DNA of 16,104 bases from Chloroflexota bacterium (GCA_019348515.1 JAHWJF010000017.1:1-16104); one strand, 5' to 3'; positions 7,131 to 14,080 are shown, counted from the stretch's first letter. Notes: a model not told the origin generated them from the letters alone. A program made the numbers and translations.

Positions 7131-7148
7131 GCCCGCTCTTGCGCGGGC
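7131..7148 (+). other. Intercistronic hairpin, rpmJ-rpsM
   Basis: GCCCGC (7131-7136) and GCGGGC (7143-7148) form a 6-bp all-GC stem with a 6-base loop. It starts two bases after the rpmJ stop and ends just before the AAGGGGA ribosome site of rpsM (about 7152-7158). No T-tract follows. Confidence 0.5.
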
Positions 7149-7164
7149 ACAAAGGGGACAGGAC

Positions 7165-7536
7165 ATGGCGAGAATTGCGGGAGTCGATCTCCCTCGTGAT
7201 AAGCGTGTTGAGGCGGCCCTGCCGTATATCTTCGGGGTTGGACTGCATACGAGTCAGCAACTTCTTGAGCGCACGAACGTCAACCCGGATACGCGAGTGC
7301 GCGATTTGACCGACGATGAGGTTAACCGCATCCGAGAGATCGTCGATAAGGAGATGCGGGTCGAAGGCGACCTGCGTCGGGAAGTCGCGATGAATATCAA
7401 GCGTCTGATGGACATCGGCTGCTATCGCGGTCTGCGACATCGGCGCGGTATGCCCACTCGCGGCCAGCGGACACGCACAAACGCGCGGACCCGCCGGGGC
7501 CCACGCCGAGCCGTTGGAGGCCGCAAGAAGTCATAA
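7165..7536 (+). CDS. rpsM: 30S ribosomal protein S13
   Basis: A 123-residue S13, normal length. S13 is in the head of the small subunit, bridging to the large subunit and touching P-site tRNA with its tail. The N-terminus MARIAGVDLPRDKRVEAAL, the helix-two-turn-helix region (IFGVG at about 22-26, LTDDEVNRIREIV at about 50-62), and the signature RGLRHRRGMPTRGQRTRTNARTRRG near the C-terminus are all present, followed by the basic GGRKKS end. ATG 7165 has GGGGA six bases upstream. Standard position between rpmJ and rpsK. Confidence 0.97.
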   Translation: MARIAGVDLPRDKRVEAALPYIFGVGLHTSQQLLERTNVNPDTRVRDLTDDEVNRIREIVDKEMRVEGDLRREVAMNIKRLMDIGCYRGLRHRRGMPTRGQRTRTNARTRRGPRRAVGGRKKS

Positions 7537-7612
7537 AGGGTGGATGCCAACGGCCGGCACACTCGCTAATCGGCCCTGGCGTCTTTCCGGTGAATTGAGG
7601 AGCAACAAAGAG

Positions 7613-8020
7613 ATGGCTGACAAGCGACGAGGTGGAAAAGGGAAGACTCGGGTTCGTCGCCGCGACCGGAAGAACATCCCTCGCGGTAAGGCCTACTTGC
7701 AGGCGACATTTAACAACACGATCATCACCATGACCGATCCGGCGGGCAACGTCATTGCGTGGTCGAGCGCCGGCGCGAATGGTTTCAAGGGGAGTCGGAA
7801 GAGCACTCCCTACGCGGCTCAGGTCACCGCTGAGTCCGCCGCCCGTAAAGCCATGGAGCACGGCCTGCGCCAGGTCGACGTGTTCGTCAAAGGCCCCGGT
7901 TCCGGACGCGAAATGGCTATTCGCTCGTTGCAATCGAGCGGTGTTCAGGTTGTGTCAATCACGGACACGACCCCGATTCCTTTCAATGGTTGCCGACCGC
8001 CAAAGCGCCGGCGAGTCTAG
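7613..8020 (+). CDS. rpsK: 30S ribosomal protein S11
   Basis: A 135-residue S11, a platform protein of the small subunit near the mRNA exit. After a basic N-terminus (MADKRRGGKGKTRVRRRDRK) it shows ATFNNTIITMTDPAGN, WSSAGANGFKGSRKSTPYAAQ, the VKGPGSGREMAIRSL signature near residue 95, and the C-terminal DTTPIPFNGCRPPKRRRV. I chose ATG 7613 because GAGGAG lies about ten bases upstream; the frame is open further 5' but that stretch has no family resemblance. Spacing from rpsM is 76 bases with no clear promoter. Confidence 0.97.
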   Translation: MADKRRGGKGKTRVRRRDRKNIPRGKAYLQATFNNTIITMTDPAGNVIAWSSAGANGFKGSRKSTPYAAQVTAESAARKAMEHGLRQVDVFVKGPGSGREMAIRSLQSSGVQVVSITDTTPIPFNGCRPPKRRRV

Positions 8021-8107
8021 TTCAAACAGTTGTTATCTCGCCGAGCAAGCATGGCAAGCCGCCGGCTGCGTGGCATAAGGTGAATGTGACGGAGGACTGA
8101 TCGAGAT

Positions 8108-8752
8108 ATGGCGAGATATACAGGCCCGGTCTGCAGGCTCTGCCGGCGTGAAGGCATGAAGCTCTATTTGAAGGGCGCGCGTTGCGACAGCCCGAAATGT
8201 CCGATCGTGAAGCGGCAACCCGCCAAGAACTTTCCGCCGGGACAGCACGGGCAGCGGCGAACGAGGCGACCTTCGGAGTTTGGACTTCAGCTTCGTGAGA
8301 AGCAGAAGGTCCGCCGCTTCTACGGCATCATGGAGAGCCAGTTCCATAAGCATTTCGTGGAAGCCGTGCGGCGCGGCGGGGTTACCGGCGACAATTTGTT
8401 GCAGATACTCGAATCTCGGCTTGATAACGTGGTCTACCGCATGGGGTTCGCCGACTCACGGCGCCAGGCGCGCCAACTTGTTCGGCACGGGCACTTCATG
8501 GTTAACGATCGGAAGACCAACATACCTTCGTTCCTCGTCAAGCCCGGCGACGTTGTTTCAGTCCGACCGGGAAGCCGAGGTAGGACATATTTCACCGACT
8601 ATGGCGAAGTGCTGGATACGCGCCGGGCTCCCGAGTGGATGACCGTCGATTCCCGAGCGCTCAGCGGCAGGATTATGAACTTGCCCGCTCGCGATCAGAT
8701 CGAGGTTCCGACGTTCAATGAAGCGCTGGTCGTCGAGCACTACAGCCGTTAA
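8108..8752 (+). CDS. rpsD: 30S ribosomal protein S4, zinc-binding
   Basis: A 214-residue S4, a primary 16S-binding assembly protein and, in several bacteria, a translational repressor of the alpha operon. The N-terminal zinc finger is C9-x2-C12-x13-C26-x4-C31. The rest shows FPPGQHG (43-49), QLREKQKVRRFYG, and the S4 RNA-binding domain (about residues 100-165) with LLQILESRLDNVVYRMGFA and RRQARQLVRHGHFMVNDRK. The C-terminal EVPTFNEALVVEHYSR is typical. ATG 8108 has GGAGG twelve bases upstream, somewhat distant. It lies between rpsK and rpoA, with a possible pseudoknot directly after its stop. Confidence 0.97.
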   Translation: MARYTGPVCRLCRREGMKLYLKGARCDSPKCPIVKRQPAKNFPPGQHGQRRTRRPSEFGLQLREKQKVRRFYGIMESQFHKHFVEAVRRGGVTGDNLLQILESRLDNVVYRMGFADSRRQARQLVRHGHFMVNDRKTNIPSFLVKPGDVVSVRPGSRGRTYFTDYGEVLDTRRAPEWMTVDSRALSGRIMNLPARDQIEVPTFNEALVVEHYSR

Positions 8753-8753
8753 A

Positions 8754-8794
8754 CAGCCACTGCGCTTGGCTGCGGAAATGGCAGACGAGCGCAG
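8754..8794 (+). promoter_or_regulatory. Possible H-type RNA pseudoknot, rpsD-rpoA spacer
   Basis: CAGCCA (8754-8759) pairs with TGGCTG (8767-8772), leaving a 7-base loop CTGCGCT (8760-8766). That whole loop is complementary to AGCGCAG (8788-8794), a perfect 7-bp second helix. The two helices together describe an H-type pseudoknot with almost no L1/L2 and a 15-base L3; steric limits may cost a pair or two, or the helices may be alternatives. It ends 14 bases before the AAGGAGG of rpoA. Regulation by S4 is only an inference from the neighbouring gene and the known alpha-operon pseudoknot of enterobacteria. Confidence 0.4.
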
Positions 8795-8824
8795 AACGTG
8801 CACGACATAAGGAGGCACTGAATC

Positions 8825-9946
8825 TTGTTGGAACGACCTCAATTTCACATTGAAACGGTGGAGACCGGGCTCAATTATGGCCGATACAAGGCTGATCCGA
8901 TGGAGCCCGGGTATGGAACGACCCTCGGCAACGCGCTGCGCCGCATTCTCTTGCGGTCGTTGGAGGGCGTTGCAGTGTCGCGGGTGCGCCTGGACAACGT
9001 CTGGCATGAGTTCTCGACTATTCCCAACGTGCGAGAAGACGTCACTGAGATCGTGTTGAATCTCAAGCGGATTCGCCTCAAGCGGATGATGGACCTGAAT
9101 GGTGAAACGCGAGCCCATCTGTACGTCCAGGGCGATCCGTCAGGAGAACGAGTTGTTACCGCCGGCGATGTTGTCTGGCCGGCTGAAGTTGATGTGATCA
9201 ATCCAGACCAAGTGATCGCCACCATTGATTCGCCCGACGGGGTGATCGACATGGATATCTGGATCACCCAGGACCGAGGCTATAAGCCGGCGGAGTTGCA
9301 AGAGTCGTATTCGATCGGAGAGATTCCAATCGACGCGATCTACACCCCGATTGAACGGGTGAACTTCGTTGTCGAGCACACTAGAGTCGGTCCGATGACC
9401 GACTATGACCGGTTGATCATCGAAGTTCTCACGGATGGGACTATAGAACCGGATGACGCGCTGGCCGAAGCGGCGCGGATACTCATGACCCAGGCACAAG
9501 TGTTCGCCGGCTTCACCCAGGGAGAACGCGACCAGCCGGGTGTCGCCGGCGCAGACATTCCGGATGAGGTTCTGAACAAGCCGCTCGCCGACCTTGGTCT
9601 CTCGCCACGGGTACTCAACGCACTGCGTAGCCGGCAAATCGAACGAGTCGGCCAGGTTCTCACCGTTGACCCGGAGCAGCTCCTCTCAATCCGAAATTTC
9701 GGTCCTCGGTCCCTTACCGAGTTGCGACAAAAGCTTGCGGAATTCGGCTACCTCCCTGAAGGGGAGGTGGGGCTTGCCGGTGTGGAGTTCCTCGACGGAC
9801 TTGAACTTGAAGAGGACGGTTTCGACGACGAGTTGGAGAGCGACGTGTTGTCCGTCAGCGATGCCGAAATGGCCGAGGCGGTTGCCTCGCTGGGCGGGGG
9901 AGGCATCTCCGGCGAGAGTACCGCCGGCAGGGAGGACCACAGATGA
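8825..9946 (+). CDS. rpoA: DNA-directed RNA polymerase alpha subunit, with acidic C-terminal tail
   Basis: A 373-residue alpha subunit, longer than the usual about 315-330. The N-terminal dimerisation domain (about 1-230) has FxIEPMEPGYGTTLGNALRRILLRSLEG-type sequence at 24-48. The C-terminal domain (about 248-311) keeps the positions that contact UP elements in E. coli: R262, N265, G293 and S296 correspond to R265, N268, G296 and S299. After about residue 312 comes a strongly acidic tail with DGLELEEDGFDDELESD, absent from typical family members. The start is TTG 8825, supported by AAGGAGG (8809-8815) nine bases upstream; a second TTG follows at 8828 and no ATG fits. It overlaps rplQ by 4 bases (ATGA). 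Confidence 0.96.
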   Translation: MLERPQFHIETVETGLNYGRYKADPMEPGYGTTLGNALRRILLRSLEGVAVSRVRLDNVWHEFSTIPNVREDVTEIVLNLKRIRLKRMMDLNGETRAHLYVQGDPSGERVVTAGDVVWPAEVDVINPDQVIATIDSPDGVIDMDIWITQDRGYKPAELQESYSIGEIPIDAIYTPIERVNFVVEHTRVGPMTDYDRLIIEVLTDGTIEPDDALAEAARILMTQAQVFAGFTQGERDQPGVAGADIPDEVLNKPLADLGLSPRVLNALRSRQIERVGQVLTVDPEQLLSIRNFGPRSLTELRQKLAEFGYLPEGEVGLAGVEFLDGLELEEDGFDDELESDVLSVSDAEMAEAVASLGGGGISGESTAGREDHR

Positions 9947-10299
9947 GGCATCGCAAGGCGGGAAGGAAGTTCGGCCGCAACACGGCGCAGCGACAGGCCC
10001 TGCTGCGCCAACTGGCGATCTCGATGATTATGCACGAGCGGCTGACGACCACCGAGGCGAAGGCGAAGTCGCTTCGACCCGTCGTCGAGAAGTTAGTGAC
10101 GATCGCGAGGTCCGATACCCAGCATCATCGTAGTTTGGTTATGTCCAAAATCGACAACTCTCCAGCGACGTTGAAGCTCTTCGAGGTCATAGCACCGCGA
10201 TTTGAGGAGGCGCCGGGTGGTTACACCCGGATTTCCAAGCTCGGCGTACGACACGGCGACGCCGCACCAATGGCACTCATCGAGTTCGTCGAGGCCTAA
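9943..10299 (+). CDS. rplQ: 50S ribosomal protein L17
   Basis: A 118-residue L17, normal length, located near the peptide exit tunnel of the large subunit. It opens with MRHRKAGRKFGRNTAQRQALLRQL and has the conserved HERLTTTEAKAKSLRPVVEKL region (about 31-51) and a C-terminal GDAAPMALIEFVEA, typical of the family. ATG 9943 overlaps the rpoA stop in ATGA and has GGAGG (9931-9935) seven bases upstream inside rpoA, so translation is probably coupled to rpoA. The standard rpoA-rplQ pair. Confidence 0.97.
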   Translation: MRHRKAGRKFGRNTAQRQALLRQLAISMIMHERLTTTEAKAKSLRPVVEKLVTIARSDTQHHRSLVMSKIDNSPATLKLFEVIAPRFEEAPGGYTRISKLGVRHGDAAPMALIEFVEA

Positions 10300-10324
10300 G
10301 TGAAGCGCTTCCCGCTCTTGCACT

Positions 10325-11140
10325 ATGCAAAGTTTTCGGCTGACCCTGACCTATGACGGCACCGATTTTTCGGGCTCTCAGATCCAGCCAGGCGAGCGAA
10401 CGGTGCAAGGCGAGCTGGAGACCGCGCTGGGAAAGCTATGTTCAACGGCCGTACGCGCAACGTTCGCCGGACGAACCGACAGGGGCGTGCACGCAATTGG
10501 GCAAATTGCCACAGCCAGGTCGCTTGAATGGACGGCTTCGGCGGAGGACCTTCAGTCCGCCCTCAATGCAAGCCTGCCCGACGATTTGGTGGCGGCAGAC
10601 GTCGTCGGCTGCCCGGACTCATTCCACCCGCGGTTTGACGCCCTCTGGCGTGAATATCGCTACTGGATCGCTCCAGGGCTCCTCAGTCCGTTTCTCGGAA
10701 GGTACGCGTGGACGCCAAGGGCCGATATCGACACGTCCGCTGTCCGAGCTGCAGCCAGTGTGCTCGTCGGGACGCACGACTTTGCATCATTCGCGAGCGG
10801 CGGTGAAGGCGTTCCCTGGTCTTCGCGAGCGGGGCGCCCCAAAGGGACCATTCGTACACTGTTCGTTTCCGACTGTCGGGAACTGGCAACCAACTTTGCG
10901 TGGCATGAAGCGCGGTCGAACAAGTTCATCGAAGTTCGTGTCGTCGCCGACGCTTTCTTGCCCAAAATGGTACGGAACATCGTCGGCGCCCTGGTTGAAG
11001 TCGGCCAGGGAAGGCGGGATCCAGCCTGGATCTCTGAGCTTCTCGCGGCGCGAGACCGACGTCTCGGTTCGGCGGTGGCGCCACCGCGGGGACTCACGCT
11101 TTGGCGAGTTGGTTTTGACGGCGACGTGATCGACTACTGA
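10325..11140 (+). CDS. truA: tRNA pseudouridine(38-40) synthase TruA
   Basis: A 271-residue TruA, which converts uridines 38-40 of the tRNA anticodon arm to pseudouridine. The nucleophile is D52 in the motif FAGRTDRGVHA (47-57). Also visible are LTYDGTDFSGSQ (8-19), TVQGELETAL (26-35), the FHPRFDALWREYRYWI block, GTHDFASF near 160, and FLPKMVRNIVGALVEVGQG in the second half. ATG 10325 has no convincing ribosome site, and no other start in this frame is better; translation may depend on rplQ, 25 bases upstream. The rplQ-truA-rplM-rpsI order is common in Gram-positive bacteria and Chloroflexota. Confidence 0.95.
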   Translation: MQSFRLTLTYDGTDFSGSQIQPGERTVQGELETALGKLCSTAVRATFAGRTDRGVHAIGQIATARSLEWTASAEDLQSALNASLPDDLVAADVVGCPDSFHPRFDALWREYRYWIAPGLLSPFLGRYAWTPRADIDTSAVRAAASVLVGTHDFASFASGGEGVPWSSRAGRPKGTIRTLFVSDCRELATNFAWHEARSNKFIEVRVVADAFLPKMVRNIVGALVEVGQGRRDPAWISELLAARDRRLGSAVAPPRGLTLWRVGFDGDVIDY

Positions 11141-11183
11141 TGGATAGTGAGACCACTGGGCGGTGGCGCAAAGGAGTACGAAA

Positions 11184-11648
11184 ATGGAACGGCGGACGTG
11201 GTCACCAAAACAGGATGATTTGACTCGAGGGAAGAGATGGTACGTCGTCGACGCCGAGGGCCAGACATTAGGTCGGATCGCGTCCGTGATTGCCGCTACG
11301 CTTCGAGGTAAGACCAAGCCGACCTACACCCAACATGCAGACATGGGCGACTTCGTGATTGTTGTCAACGCCGAGAAAGTAGCGCTGACGGGAAAGAAGG
11401 AGACGCAAAAGCTCTACTCGCGCCACTCCGGATTCCCTGGCGGGCTGCGTCAGCGATCAGTGCGTGAGGTTCGTGCTTCTCATCCTGAGAGGATCATCCA
11501 AAACGCGGTTAGAGGGATGTTGCCGGGAAACGTACTCGGTCAGCGCCAACTTCGGAAGCTGAAGGTTTACGTCGGCCCCGACCATCCCCATGCCACGCAG
11601 CAGCCCGAGCCCTTGCTTGTCAAAGGGGCTCCGTCCACCGCCAACTGA
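11184..11648 (+). CDS. rplM: 50S ribosomal protein L13
   Basis: A 154-residue L13, slightly longer than the 142-148 common in the family. L13 is an early-assembly protein of the large subunit. It shows RGKRWYVVDAEGQTLGRIAS near the N-terminus, GDFVIVVNAEKVALTGKK (about 55-72), the YSRHSGFPGGLRQ segment, and the signature VRGMLPGNVLGQRQLRKLKVY, with a short proline-rich C-terminal addition. I chose ATG 11184 because AAGGAG (11171-11176) lies seven bases upstream; a GTG at 11163 in frame would bury that site. It precedes rpsI, its usual partner. Confidence 0.97.
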   Translation: MERRTWSPKQDDLTRGKRWYVVDAEGQTLGRIASVIAATLRGKTKPTYTQHADMGDFVIVVNAEKVALTGKKETQKLYSRHSGFPGGLRQRSVREVRASHPERIIQNAVRGMLPGNVLGQRQLRKLKVYVGPDHPHATQQPEPLLVKGAPSTAN

Positions 11649-11693
11649 TTGACAAACAGTCGATTGTGGAACTGAACGAGAGGAGCCAAGAGT

Positions 11694-12092
11694 ATGACAG
11701 ATGCCGGATATATTTGGGCTGTAGGACGCAGGAAAGCCGCGGTCGCGCGCGTCCGGCTTTATCCCGGGTCGGGAAAGATGACCGTCAACGGTCGCCCGGC
11801 GACCGATTATTTCGGTGGCCGCGCTATCTACCAGGCATCATTGTTCGAGCCGCTACGCATAACTGGAACTCAGGAACGTTTCGACGTCACTGTACGCGTT
11901 GTGGGTGGGGGGATTTCTGGCCAGGCTGGCGCGGTGCGTCACGGCATAGCGCGGGCTCTCACTCGGTTTGACGAAGAGCTTCGACCGGTGCTGAAGCGGG
12001 CTCAGTTGCTGACGCGTGATGCGCGGGTCAAGGAGCGGAAAAAAGTGGGACTCAAGCGCGCACGCAAGGCCCCACAGTACACAAAGCGGTAG
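11694..12092 (+). CDS. rpsI: 30S ribosomal protein S9
   Basis: A 132-residue S9, normal length, whose C-terminal tail reaches P-site tRNA. It has WAVGRRKAAVARVRLYPGSG at the N-terminus, NGRPATDYFGG, GGGISGQAGAVRHGIARAL in the centre, and the basic end VKERKKVGLKRARKAPQYTKR, with the conserved terminal Lys-Arg. ATG 11694 has GAGAGGAG (11678-11685) eight bases upstream. It is the last plus-strand gene of the ribosomal block; a hairpin (12137-12164) follows 44 bases after the stop. Confidence 0.97.
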   Translation: MTDAGYIWAVGRRKAAVARVRLYPGSGKMTVNGRPATDYFGGRAIYQASLFEPLRITGTQERFDVTVRVVGGGISGQAGAVRHGIARALTRFDEELRPVLKRAQLLTRDARVKERKKVGLKRARKAPQYTKR

Positions 12093-12136
12093 CTCTCGAC
12101 ACTCGCCAATGGGTGTGTGCGTGAATCGCCTCTTAT

Positions 12137-12164
12137 CGGGGCAATGATTCTGTCAATTGCCCCG
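12137..12164. terminator. Hairpin between convergent rpsI and the minus-strand gene
   Basis: CGGGGCAAT (12137-12145) and ATTGCCCCG (12156-12164) form a perfect 9-bp stem with a 10-base loop. It lies between the end of rpsI and the stop codon of the minus-strand gene (12153-12155, which falls in the loop), the place for a bidirectional terminator. Neither strand has a T-run right after the stem, so this would be an atypical or factor-assisted terminator. Confidence 0.5.
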
Positions 12165-12983
12165 TGAAAAGGAGCTACCCTCAAAGCGACTGATCCCGTC
12201 CCGTAGTGCCTCGGCATGAATGGCCGCGCGCTCCGTTATGTAGTCCATGGCGCGGCCAGTTCCGTATGACGCGACGCGGGGTGTGATTGGAAAAGGCACC
12301 GATTTCACTGCGGTGACCGCGATGTCGAGCTCCTGGTCGCGGTCAATCGCGGCGTGAAGTGCGCGACAGGCGACACGGTCACGCCCGACTGCCGTTCGAG
12401 ATGGTGCAGCGGCGGTAATCCGCAGGACGCTGAGCCGGTCACCCAGGCGAGAAATGGCAGCCTCGGCTTCCCATGTCGGATCGAACTGCCCCGACAGGTC
12501 GACAGCAACCGATAGATCCCACTCCTCCGCGAAGCGCCTGATTCCGCCTAATTGCACTAGGTGAGGACGGCCGCCCCGGAGCGCTGGCGAGGGCAATCCA
12601 AGCGCAACCGGCCACTGTTGAGAATTCAACCGCCCCGGCGCGAAGGTGCGAGTGAGATCCCGCAGTGAGTAAGCGCCTGGCAAGACCGCGACGATGAGAG
12701 GTCGCGCCTCCGGTTGACGCTGGGTTATCAGTTCCAGGACACGGCGGCTGCGGGCGGAGTGAAGGTCTTCGGCGCTCAGCCACACGGAACGCACGGGAAC
12801 AGAGTTGGTGACGGACTCTCTGAGTCGCGTCGCCAGCCAGGCGCCGACAGTCGATGTCGCATCAATATCCAGCCCGTCGACGCCTGCGGCCGCGGCGGAA
12901 TCCTGCGCCAACGAGGCAGGCATCAGCATCTTGCGGGTGGACAGGGTAACCGCAATGAGGGCCGACGGAATCAGGCGGGACAT
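12153..12983 (-). CDS. Uncharacterised TIM-barrel-like protein (xylose isomerase-like fold suspected)
   Basis: A 276-residue protein I do not recognise by name. It has the rhythm of a TIM barrel: strands such as GLDIDAT (37-43), RSVWLSAE (65-72), PLIVAVLPG (95-103), WPVALGLPS (124-132), DLSVAVDLSG (156-165), LSVLRITAAAP (184-194) and LDIAVTAVKSV (219-229), each followed by a helix. RLGDRLSVLRI and the Ala-rich helix after GVDGL recall xylose isomerase-like/AP endonuclease 2-type proteins, but the usual Glu/His/Asp metal ligands are not evident, so catalysis may be lost or different. ATG 12983 is chosen; a GTG at 12995 adds four residues and neither has a good ribosome site. It lies downstream of the MBL-fold gene on the same strand. 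Confidence 0.5.
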   Translation of the reverse strand: MSRLIPSALIAVTLSTRKMLMPASLAQDSAAAAGVDGLDIDATSTVGAWLATRLRESVTNSVPVRSVWLSAEDLHSARSRRVLELITQRQPEARPLIVAVLPGAYSLRDLTRTFAPGRLNSQQWPVALGLPSPALRGGRPHLVQLGGIRRFAEEWDLSVAVDLSGQFDPTWEAEAAISRLGDRLSVLRITAAAPSRTAVGRDRVACRALHAAIDRDQELDIAVTAVKSVPFPITPRVASYGTGRAMDYITERAAIHAEALRDGISRFEGSSFSRGN

Positions 12984-13046
12984 ACCGATGCTCACTGGTT
13001 AGCGCGTCGCCGGCGTTGAACGACGCAGTGCTGGGAGTCCTGCTGG

Positions 13047-13075
13047 AGTCTAGCATCGACGGCCCCACCGCTCAA
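13047..13075 (-). promoter_or_regulatory. Candidate promoter of the TIM-barrel-like gene
   Basis: Read on the minus strand, TTGAGC (13075-13070) and TAGACT (13052-13047) are 17 bases apart, each matching four of six consensus positions. The predicted start is near 13040, about 57 bases before ATG 12983. It sits in the spacer of about 100 bases after the MBL-fold gene, so the two minus-strand genes may be transcribed separately. Confidence 0.35.
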
Positions 13076-13083
13076 ACCAGCCG

Positions 13084-13857
13084 CTAATTCCAGCTCAAGC
13101 GAAATCCCGGTGTAGCCAGGATGACCTTCCCGCCAAATGCCGTTTCAGCTTCGTGAACCGCGGTGAGAGGATCGTTCTCGGCCCAGAGATGGGAAAGGAT
13201 CAATACGTTCACTTCAGCATTTCTGGCCAGAGTACCCGCTTCTGAAGGAGTCAGGTGCCCACGACTGGTAACCGGTTCTTGAGACATCCCCCATTCAGAT
13301 CCTTCTGCGATCATAACGCTAGAGCCTTGGGAAAACGGCACGAGGTCGGACGTCGGCCCGGTATCCGCCGTGTAGACAAGGTCCCGGCCGCCGCCATTCG
13401 AGAAGCGAGTCGCCCAGCACGGGATGTAATGCACGGTTGGTTGAAACCGAAGGTGCAGTTCTCCGATGTACAGGGCGACCTCTGGGTCGAATTCTCGCGC
13501 GTCGAAGACCGAAAAGTAACGACTGCTCTCCGTCGGGTCAGAGAGGGCAAGGGCAAGTCGATCGAGAAAATCCAGGCCGCCCGGAGGAAGCCAAAGTGGT
13601 AGCCGGCGACTTGGTGAAACGGGGTTGTAGGCAAGAGCGTAGCGAAGTGCCAGAACATCCAGGGTGTGGTCGAGGTGCAGATGAGACAAGACGACGGCGT
13701 CAATGGTCCGGAAATCGACATGTCGACGCAGCTCCGGGAATGTGCCGGTACCTAAGTCCATGACGATCCGTGTCGAACCGCTTTCGACGAGATAGCCGCT
13801 GCACCCTTGGCCGGGGTTTGCTCCCGCGGCGCTTCCGCCGAGAATCGTCAGCCTCAT
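13084..13857 (-). CDS. MBL-fold metallohydrolase (RNase Z-like short form)
   Basis: A 257-residue metallo-beta-lactamase-fold hydrolase. The metal motif HLHLDH gives H59, H61, D63 and H64; further ligands are likely H143 (PTVHYIP), D165 (YTADTG) and H223 (ILSHLW), with H201 in SRGHLTPSEAG also conserved-looking. The opening MRLTILGGSAAG with a CSGYLVE strand and the overall layout resemble short RNase Z-like or YhfI-type hydrolases rather than beta-lactamases or glyoxalases. The substrate is unknown. ATG 13857 is chosen because AGGTGA lies five bases upstream; GTG 13866 would add three residues. There is no signal peptide, so it is probably cytosolic. Confidence 0.85.
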   Translation of the reverse strand: MRLTILGGSAAGANPGQGCSGYLVESGSTRIVMDLGTGTFPELRRHVDFRTIDAVVLSHLHLDHTLDVLALRYALAYNPVSPSRRLPLWLPPGGLDFLDRLALALSDPTESSRYFSVFDAREFDPEVALYIGELHLRFQPTVHYIPCWATRFSNGGGRDLVYTADTGPTSDLVPFSQGSSVMIAEGSEWGMSQEPVTSRGHLTPSEAGTLARNAEVNVLILSHLWAENDPLTAVHEAETAFGGKVILATPGFRLSWN

Positions 13858-13866
13858 TGCACTCAC

Positions 13867-14037
13867 CTGCCCTCTCCCTTGACCCGCGGCTGACGCTCAC
13901 ACCTCGACGGTCACTGCATTGTGACAGAAGCGCGGCACCGTGCTGCAGGCGCACCGCGCGGGTTCTCGTTAGTCGGTTATTCGTCCCCACGGTGTTCGTC
14001 CGCCTGTCCACGTCTTCGGGTTCATCAAGAGGCGATT
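13867..14037. promoter_or_regulatory. Divergent intergenic region with operator-like inverted repeats
   Basis: This stretch between the MBL-fold gene and the pyrC promoter has no supported gene. It holds GTCAC (13910-13914) and GTGAC (13921-13925), a perfect 5-base inverted repeat with a 6-base centre, the geometry of a dimeric regulator site. It also holds GCGCGG (13930-13935) with CCGCGC (13954-13959). The promoter of the MBL-fold gene must lie here or nearby, but I found no convincing -35/-10 pair on the minus strand. Confidence 0.3.
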
Positions 14038-14067
14038 TTGACGGCCATTGGAGGAGACGCCTATACT
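14038..14067 (+). promoter_or_regulatory. Candidate sigma70-type promoter of pyrC-carA
   Basis: TTGACG (14038-14043, five of six to TTGACA) and TATACT (14062-14067, five of six to TATAAT) are 18 bases apart. The predicted start near 14074 gives a leader of about 120 bases before the pyrC ATG at 14194. This is the best promoter match I noticed in the window. Confidence 0.65.
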
Positions 14068-14080
14068 GCGATGGACGCCT

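Noticed and set aside
10332..10384. TruA motif FSGSQ lacking the aromatic residue seen in E. coli (GWQ)
   Set aside because: This position varies among TruA proteins and the catalytic Asp motif is intact, so it is not evidence of altered function.
11649..11677. TTGACA at 11649-11654 as a promoter for rpsI
   Set aside because: No -10-like hexamer at 16-19 bases downstream; the match spans the rplM end by chance.
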